DNA of 38,553 nt, taken from NCBI GenBank assembly GCA_964551815.1, contig CAZKEL010000019.1, positions 1 through 38,553 on the forward strand. The letters are read 5' to 3'. Under the pieces are notes generated by a model, which saw only the letters and a program-made list of their open reading frames with translations, searched no databases and was not told the DNA's origin. Position 1 is the first letter of the stretch. Each line of letters opens with the position of its first letter. The position numbers and the translations under genes were made by a program. This DNA comes from D37C17 sp964551815 (lineage in GTDB: Bacteria > Fidelibacterota > Marinisomatia > SCGC-AAA003-L08 > D37C17). Of the stretch, positions 33,971 through 38,553 are shown in pieces.

Positions 33971-35161
33971 TTGAATCTGAACATCCAACAATTCTACAGG
34001 ACTTTGATTTTCACTGTCCTGTTTTTTTTTCCAAATCAATTTGCTTATAGTCAATTATCTGATTTAGATACGCGCTGTCTATGGGTGGTCAGGGAGAGCA
34101 TGTACTCTGAAGAGATGATTGATTCTGCATTGGTGTATGCCTATAAATCAGGGTATGATATTGTATTCCTGCAGGTACGCGGGAGAGGGTATGCATTTTA
34201 TGAATCCAATCTGGTACCCAAACATCCTAAAATTGCAGCAGAATTTGATCCTCTTGAATATGCCTTAACCTTAGGTCACGCTCTTGGAATTGAGGTACAT
34301 GCCTGGATGAATTCCTATATTCTCTGGTCTTCTAAATATTCTCCTGAAAATGCGAACCATATCTATCATACTAACAAAGAGTGGACTGAAGCTAATATTC
34401 ATGGGAAAATGGATTCACAGATTAAATTGTCTGAGCCTCAGTCTCCCCAATGGGAGGGAGTCTATTTATCTCCAATCCACCCTGAAGTGAATCCCTATCT
34501 CTTATCACTCCATGCTGAATTGATGGAAAATTATAATATTGACGGAATTCATTTAGATTATATCCGCTTTCACGATGAAATGTATGGCTATAATAAGACG
34601 GGAATGAAAAAATTTGAAGATATTTATAATATTAATCCCAGAGATATTGTAAGAGGAATCATCTCCACTCGTTTCGGCTGGAATCAGGAATTTGTAGATT
34701 CTATGCATATCGCTTGGGACCAATACCGGGTGCAGGCAGTATCCGATCTCGTGGAAGGGGTTTTTAATGAAATTCATCAATCAGGAAAGGATATCAAATT
34801 ATCTGCTGCTGTAAAACCAAATTTAATTGAAGCTCGCTACAGATGGTATCAAGATTGGAAAAGCTGGGTGCAAAGAGGCATCATAGATTTTGTAGTTCCT
34901 ATGAATTATTTTAAAGAGATAAAGGATTATAATAATTCGGTGCAAATTATGAAAGCCCATCTGGATCAGGAAGATTTGCAATATGTGATAATGGGAGTTT
35001 CCACCTATAATCAGGATGCACAGTCTGCAGCAGACAAAATATTACTGGCAAGGTTAAATGGGTTTCAAGGTGTCTCAGTATTTTCCTATGATTCTCATAA
35101 ACATAACCTGGATTGGTTTCTCCCTGTTACTAAGGCACTGGGACAACCAACTTTTGATTAA
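33971..35161 (+). CDS. Secreted glycosidase-like protein (GHL10/DUF187 type)
   Basis: Probably a secreted or periplasmic TIM-barrel hydrolase acting on a polysaccharide or on peptidoglycan; the substrate is unknown. The 396 residues start at TTG. A hydrophobic N-terminal stretch (about 11-24, FFFPNQFAYS just after) looks like a signal peptide cut near residue 27. Then come RCLWVVRES, FLQVRGRGYAFYES (66-79), GIEVHAWMN (106-114) and IDGIHLDYIRF (190-200), the pattern of the GHL10 family (Pfam PF02638) that I recognise by motif. It is 26 nt after rplQ and 20 nt before hutU. Family is likely; exact activity is not known. Confidence 0.8.
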   Translation: MNLNIQQFYRTLIFTVLFFFPNQFAYSQLSDLDTRCLWVVRESMYSEEMIDSALVYAYKSGYDIVFLQVRGRGYAFYESNLVPKHPKIAAEFDPLEYALTLGHALGIEVHAWMNSYILWSSKYSPENANHIYHTNKEWTEANIHGKMDSQIKLSEPQSPQWEGVYLSPIHPEVNPYLLSLHAELMENYNIDGIHLDYIRFHDEMYGYNKTGMKKFEDIYNINPRDIVRGIISTRFGWNQEFVDSMHIAWDQYRVQAVSDLVEGVFNEIHQSGKDIKLSAAVKPNLIEARYRWYQDWKSWVQRGIIDFVVPMNYFKEIKDYNNSVQIMKAHLDQEDLQYVIMGVSTYNQDAQSAADKILLARLNGFQGVSVFSYDSHKHNLDWFLPVTKALGQPTFD

Positions 35162-35181
35162 CTATATTCAAGAACCTGAGG

Positions 35182-36840
35182 ATGAATCCATTAAAAAATA
35201 TTAAAGCACCAACGGGAAAGAAACTCACTTGCAAGGGTTGGCAGCAGGAAGCAGCCTATCGTATGATTCAGAATAATCTGGATGCGGATAACGCAGAAAA
35301 CCCGGAGGAACTCATCGTATATGGAGGATTGGGGAAAGCCGCCCGCAATTGGGAATCCTACCATGCCATCCTCAATAGTCTCACTGAACTGGAAAATGAT
35401 GAGACTCTTCTAATTCAGTCCGGAAAACCTGTGGCAGTCTTTAAAACCCATCCTCATTCCCCCAGAGTGCTCATTTCAAATTCTATGTTAGTTCCCCATT
35501 GGGCAAATTGGGAGCATTTTAGGGAGCTGGATAAAAAGGGTTTAATGATGTATGGCCAAATGACTGCCGGCAGTTGGATTTATATCGGTACCCAGGGAAT
35601 TCTGCAGGGGACCTATGAAACTCTGGCAGAGTTGGCCAATCAACATTTTAACGGCTCGCTGAAAGGAACCCTTACACTCACCGGGGGGTTAGGAGGTATG
35701 GGCGGTGCTCAACCCCTTGCTGTTACCATGAATGAGGGAGTCAATATCACCGTTGAAGTGGACCCTCATCGAATTCAACGCAGATTAGAAACAGGATACT
35801 TGGATACTTCTACTGATAATCTGGAGGAAGCGTTGGAAATTGCACTAAATGCCAAAGAAAAGGGTGAAGCAGTCTCTATTGGTCTATTGGGAAATTGTGC
35901 TGATATTTTCCCTGAATTTGTAAAAAGAAAGGTAATTCCAGAAGTGGTGACAGATCAGACCTCTGCCCACGATGAGCTTAATGGCTATGTACCTCATGGA
36001 GTTTCCCTTGAAGAGGCAGTAAGGCTACGGGAATCTAATCCTGATGCCTATATCAAGATGAGTTATCATTCCATGGCTGTCCACTGCCAGGCAATGCTGG
36101 ATTTGCAGAAAGCCGGAGCAATCACATTCGATTATGGAAATAATCTGAGAGGGCAGGCTAAAGAAAATGGAGGAGTAGATAATGCTTTTAATTTTCCGGG
36201 ATTTGTACCGGCATTTATCCGCCCTCTGTTTTGTGAAGGAAAAGGGCCCTTCCGCTGGGTAGCATTGTCCGGAGATCCTGAGGATATTTATAAAACAGAT
36301 GCAAAAGTATTAGAATTATTCCCTGAAGATGAAGCTCTGCACCGTTGGATACAAATGGCACAGAAGAAAGTCCAATTTCAAGGTTTACCCTCCAGAATCT
36401 GTTGGTTGGGATACAGAGAAAGGAATCTCTTTGGTGAAGCCATTAATGATATGGTGGCGTCCGGAGAATTGCAAGCACCCATAGTGATTGGCAGAGACCA
36501 TTTAGATGCGGGATCGGTGGCATCACCCAACAGGGAGACAGAAGCCATGAAGGATGGGTCAGATGCAGTAGCAGATTGGCCGATTCTCAATGCACTGGTT
36601 AGCACAGCAGGAGGAACCAGTTGGACCTCCGTCCATCATGGCGGTGGTGTAGGCATGGGATTGGCAATTCATGCAGGTGTCGTCATCGTAGCAGATGGTA
36701 CTCCTGAAATGAAGGAAAGGCTGAATAGAGTACTCACTAATGACCCTGGAATGGGAGTTGCCCGCCATGTGGATGCTGGCTATGAAAGAGCAGTTCAGAT
36801 TGCCAAAGAACGAAAATTAAATATTCCCATGTTGTCATAG
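35182..36840 (+). CDS. hutU: Urocanate hydratase (urocanase)
   Basis: Second step of histidine degradation: converts urocanate to 4-imidazolone-5-propionate using tightly bound NAD+ as an electrophile. The 552 residues are full length. TGGLGGMGGAQPLA (167-180) is the NAD-binding loop, GLPSRICWLG contains the conserved Cys407, and PIVIGRDHLDAGSVASPNRE and VHHGGGVGMG are near-invariant. GAGG lies just before the ATG. hutI follows after 10 nt. hutH (histidine ammonia-lyase) is not in this window. Confidence 0.98.
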   Translation: MNPLKNIKAPTGKKLTCKGWQQEAAYRMIQNNLDADNAENPEELIVYGGLGKAARNWESYHAILNSLTELENDETLLIQSGKPVAVFKTHPHSPRVLISNSMLVPHWANWEHFRELDKKGLMMYGQMTAGSWIYIGTQGILQGTYETLAELANQHFNGSLKGTLTLTGGLGGMGGAQPLAVTMNEGVNITVEVDPHRIQRRLETGYLDTSTDNLEEALEIALNAKEKGEAVSIGLLGNCADIFPEFVKRKVIPEVVTDQTSAHDELNGYVPHGVSLEEAVRLRESNPDAYIKMSYHSMAVHCQAMLDLQKAGAITFDYGNNLRGQAKENGGVDNAFNFPGFVPAFIRPLFCEGKGPFRWVALSGDPEDIYKTDAKVLELFPEDEALHRWIQMAQKKVQFQGLPSRICWLGYRERNLFGEAINDMVASGELQAPIVIGRDHLDAGSVASPNRETEAMKDGSDAVADWPILNALVSTAGGTSWTSVHHGGGVGMGLAIHAGVVIVADGTPEMKERLNRVLTNDPGMGVARHVDAGYERAVQIAKERKLNIPMLS

Positions 36841-36850
36841 GTCACACAGC

Positions 36851-38050
36851 TTGAGAACCAAAATTACAAATATTGGCTCCCTGGTAACCTGGGATATTGA
36901 ATCAAATTCCCTTAAAACTCTGTCAAATATTGAATTGTTAATTGAAGACGGAGTTATATCACAAATAACAGAAAAGGTATCCTCTGCCGAGGAAGAAGTA
37001 GATGCAGATGGTGCACTTATCACTCCGGGATTTATAGACTCTCATACCCATCCTGTATTTTCAGGAAACCGTGCCAATGAGTTTGAATTGCGCATTGAAG
37101 GGAAATCCTATGAAGAAATTGCACAAAGAGGAGGAGGGATTCTCTCCTCAATTAATGCTGTCAGAAATGCTACAGAGGACCAATTATTTGAGGAATGCCT
37201 GGAAAGAATGAATTTCTTTTTAGCCCATGGAACGACCACCATTGAGGCAAAATCAGGTTATGGATTAACAGTGGAGGATGAGTTAAAATCTCTGCGTGTA
37301 TTAAAGAGAATGTCAGAATCTACAAAGTTAGAAATCGTCCCCACCTTTATGGGTGCCCATGCCTTTCCTCCTGAATTCCTTTCTGACCCGGAAGCCTATA
37401 TTGGCTTAATTTGTAATGAAATGATTCCAGCAGTTGCAGAGGAAAATCTTGCAGAATTTTGTGATGTTTTTTGTGAAGAAGGGTATTTTTCTGTAGAACA
37501 ATCCAGAAGAATACTGGAAACTGCCAAAGAACATAATCTTACTCCCAGGTTACATGCTGACGAATTTGTAGATTCTGGTGCAGCAGAATTAGCAGCAGAA
37601 TTAGGAGCAGCATCAGCAGATCACCTGATGGCAGTAAGTGAGAGAGGTATTACAAAACTTGCAGAGTCTGGTGTGATTGCTACCCTTCTGCCGGGGACAA
37701 CCTTGTACTTGGGGAAAACTGAATTTGCTCCCGGAAGAAAATTAATTGATGCCGGTTGTGAAGTAGCTATTGCTTCAGATTTTAATCCCGGATCCTGTAC
37801 TATTCAGTCAATACCACTCATTTTCACTATAGCCAATTTGTACTGTGGATTAACGCTTGAAGAATGTTTGAAAGCAGTGACTTTTAATGCTGCTAAGGCA
37901 GTGAAAAGAGAAAATAGACTTGGGGTGATAAAAGAAGGATTTCAGGCTGATTTGTTATTCTGGGAAATATCCCAATTGCAGGAGATCCCCTATTGGGCCG
38001 GTTCTGACCGTATATTGAATGTTATGAAATCTGGGGAATTACTGGATTAA
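36851..38050 (+). CDS. hutI: Imidazolonepropionase
   Basis: Third step of histidine degradation: hydrolyses imidazolone propionate to N-formimino-L-glutamate. A 399-residue amidohydrolase-fold enzyme. Metal ligands are His65 and His67 (in DSHTHPVF), His235 (in RLHADEF) and Asp310 (in IASDFNPGS); His258 is a likely catalytic residue, and Arg74 and Tyr137 match substrate-binding positions of the family. Start TTG at 36851 has no strong ribosome binding site, so it may depend on coupling to hutU 10 nt before. Its stop overlaps the end of the convergent gene on the other strand by 4 nt. Confidence 0.96.
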   Translation: MRTKITNIGSLVTWDIESNSLKTLSNIELLIEDGVISQITEKVSSAEEEVDADGALITPGFIDSHTHPVFSGNRANEFELRIEGKSYEEIAQRGGGILSSINAVRNATEDQLFEECLERMNFFLAHGTTTIEAKSGYGLTVEDELKSLRVLKRMSESTKLEIVPTFMGAHAFPPEFLSDPEAYIGLICNEMIPAVAEENLAEFCDVFCEEGYFSVEQSRRILETAKEHNLTPRLHADEFVDSGAAELAAELGAASADHLMAVSERGITKLAESGVIATLLPGTTLYLGKTEFAPGRKLIDAGCEVAIASDFNPGSCTIQSIPLIFTIANLYCGLTLEECLKAVTFNAAKAVKRENRLGVIKEGFQADLLFWEISQLQEIPYWAGSDRILNVMKSGELLD

Positions 38051-38553
38051 GGAGTGAGAATTTGATTCACCAACTGGACGATATCCAGTACATTAATCAT
38101 ACCGTCCTGATTTAGATCGCCGCAGCTACAGTCAGTTTCACCCCCTAAGATACAATCGTTAATTACCAAAACAATATCAATGATATTGGGGATTCCATCG
38201 CCGTTACAATCTCCCGGCTGGATTGAATCTTCACCATACCACCTTGCACCAATATCTCTGACTGATCCGTCAGGATCAACTTCTGCAGGGTCGCCAGTAT
38301 TGATACAGGGAGAGTTTGACTGGTAATTAAAATCCCAGTTTCCTAAGTCTATAAAAAGAGGATTATTTTCTTGTATTCCTTCACCTGAGGGCTCCCACGG
38401 AGTCCAAATGTTCCCTCAGCCAGGGCAGTTTTCAGACCAGGCTGCTTCTCCGTTTCCCCAGGCATTGGTATAACTTACATTGCAGGTAGGAGACTCGCTA
38501 TAAATTCCTAATCCATAAGTAGTATTTTCAATAAAGTTACAATTTTTAATATC
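38047..38553 (-). pseudogene. 3' end of a secreted beta-helix protein with dockerin-like tail, interrupted by an in-frame TGA
   Basis: Read on the - strand in one frame from the right edge to TAA at 38049-38047. The first part (NCNFIENTTYGLGIYS) looks like turns of a right-handed parallel beta helix. Then come SPCINTGDPAE and DPDGSVRDIGARW, a common end of such repeats. Last are two EF-hand-like dockerin repeats, GDCNGDGIPNIIDIVLVIND and GDLNQDGMINVLDIVQLVN. One codon, at 38418-38416, is TGA (between NCPG and GNIWTPW, where Trp would fit), and no start codon suited to a separate gene follows it. It may be a decayed gene or a sequencing error. The 5' part lies outside the window. Likely an extracellular or surface protein. 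Confidence 0.7.

Noticed and set aside
38416..38418. TGA read as tryptophan or selenocysteine
   Set aside because: rplO and map use TGA as stop, the tRNA-Trp anticodon is CCA, and the secreted beta-helix context gives no reason for selenocysteine.

Overview
The window is almost entirely the core transcription and translation gene cluster of a bacterium. All 49 complete genes lie on the + strand; one gene fragment lies on the - strand at the right edge. The DNA is AT-rich (roughly 40% G+C by eye). RpoB and RpoC resemble the Bacteroidota/FCB superphylum (for example the VHYTHYGRLCP segment of RpoB). adk is absent between secY and map, which also fits that group. The fragment at the right edge ends in a dockerin-type repeat (GDLNQDG...INVLDIVQLVN) of the kind common in Marinimicrobia (SAR406). 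My best guess is therefore a marine FCB-group bacterium, possibly Candidatus Marinimicrobia. This is inference from remembered family patterns; no search was run.

Layout. (1) 175-2483: ddl and cysS, 2 nt apart. (2) 2484-4515: a hairpin, a probable promoter, tRNA-Thr(UGU), tRNA-Tyr(GUA), tRNA-Gly(UCC) and tRNA-Thr(GGU), then tuf copy 1, rpmG and tRNA-Trp(CCA). The Thr-Tyr-Gly-Thr-tuf order is the same as the E. coli tufB operon. (3) 4566-15524: secE, nusG, rplK, rplA, rplJ, rplL, rpoB, rpoC. (4) 15638-19821: the str block rpsL, rpsG, fusA, tuf copy 2. (5) 19835-33944: S10, spc and alpha blocks without interruption (rpsJ to rplQ, including secY, map, infA, rpmJ and rpoA). (6) 33971-38050: a secreted glycosidase-like protein (GHL10/DUF187 type), then hutU and hutI of histidine degradation, with gaps of only 26, 20 and 10 nt. 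(7) 38047-38553, - strand: the 3' end of a secreted beta-helix protein with a dockerin-like tail, carrying an in-frame TGA and overlapping the end of hutI by 4 nt.

How it works together. The genes supply EF-Tu and EF-G, most ribosomal proteins, RNA polymerase core subunits alpha, beta and beta', NusG, the SecE and SecY translocon subunits, IF-1 and methionine aminopeptidase. Gaps are mostly under 20 nt with several stop/start overlaps, so translation is probably coupled over long stretches. The largest internal gaps are 113 nt (rpoC-rpsL) and 67 nt (rplL-rpoB). No strong terminator was seen between tuf copy 1 and hutI.

I found no CRISPR array, insertion sequence, prophage or clearly novel system. 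The points worth a second look are the identical tuf pair, the attachment of hut genes to the ribosomal cluster, the broken dockerin-tailed gene, and the frequent TTG/GTG starts.
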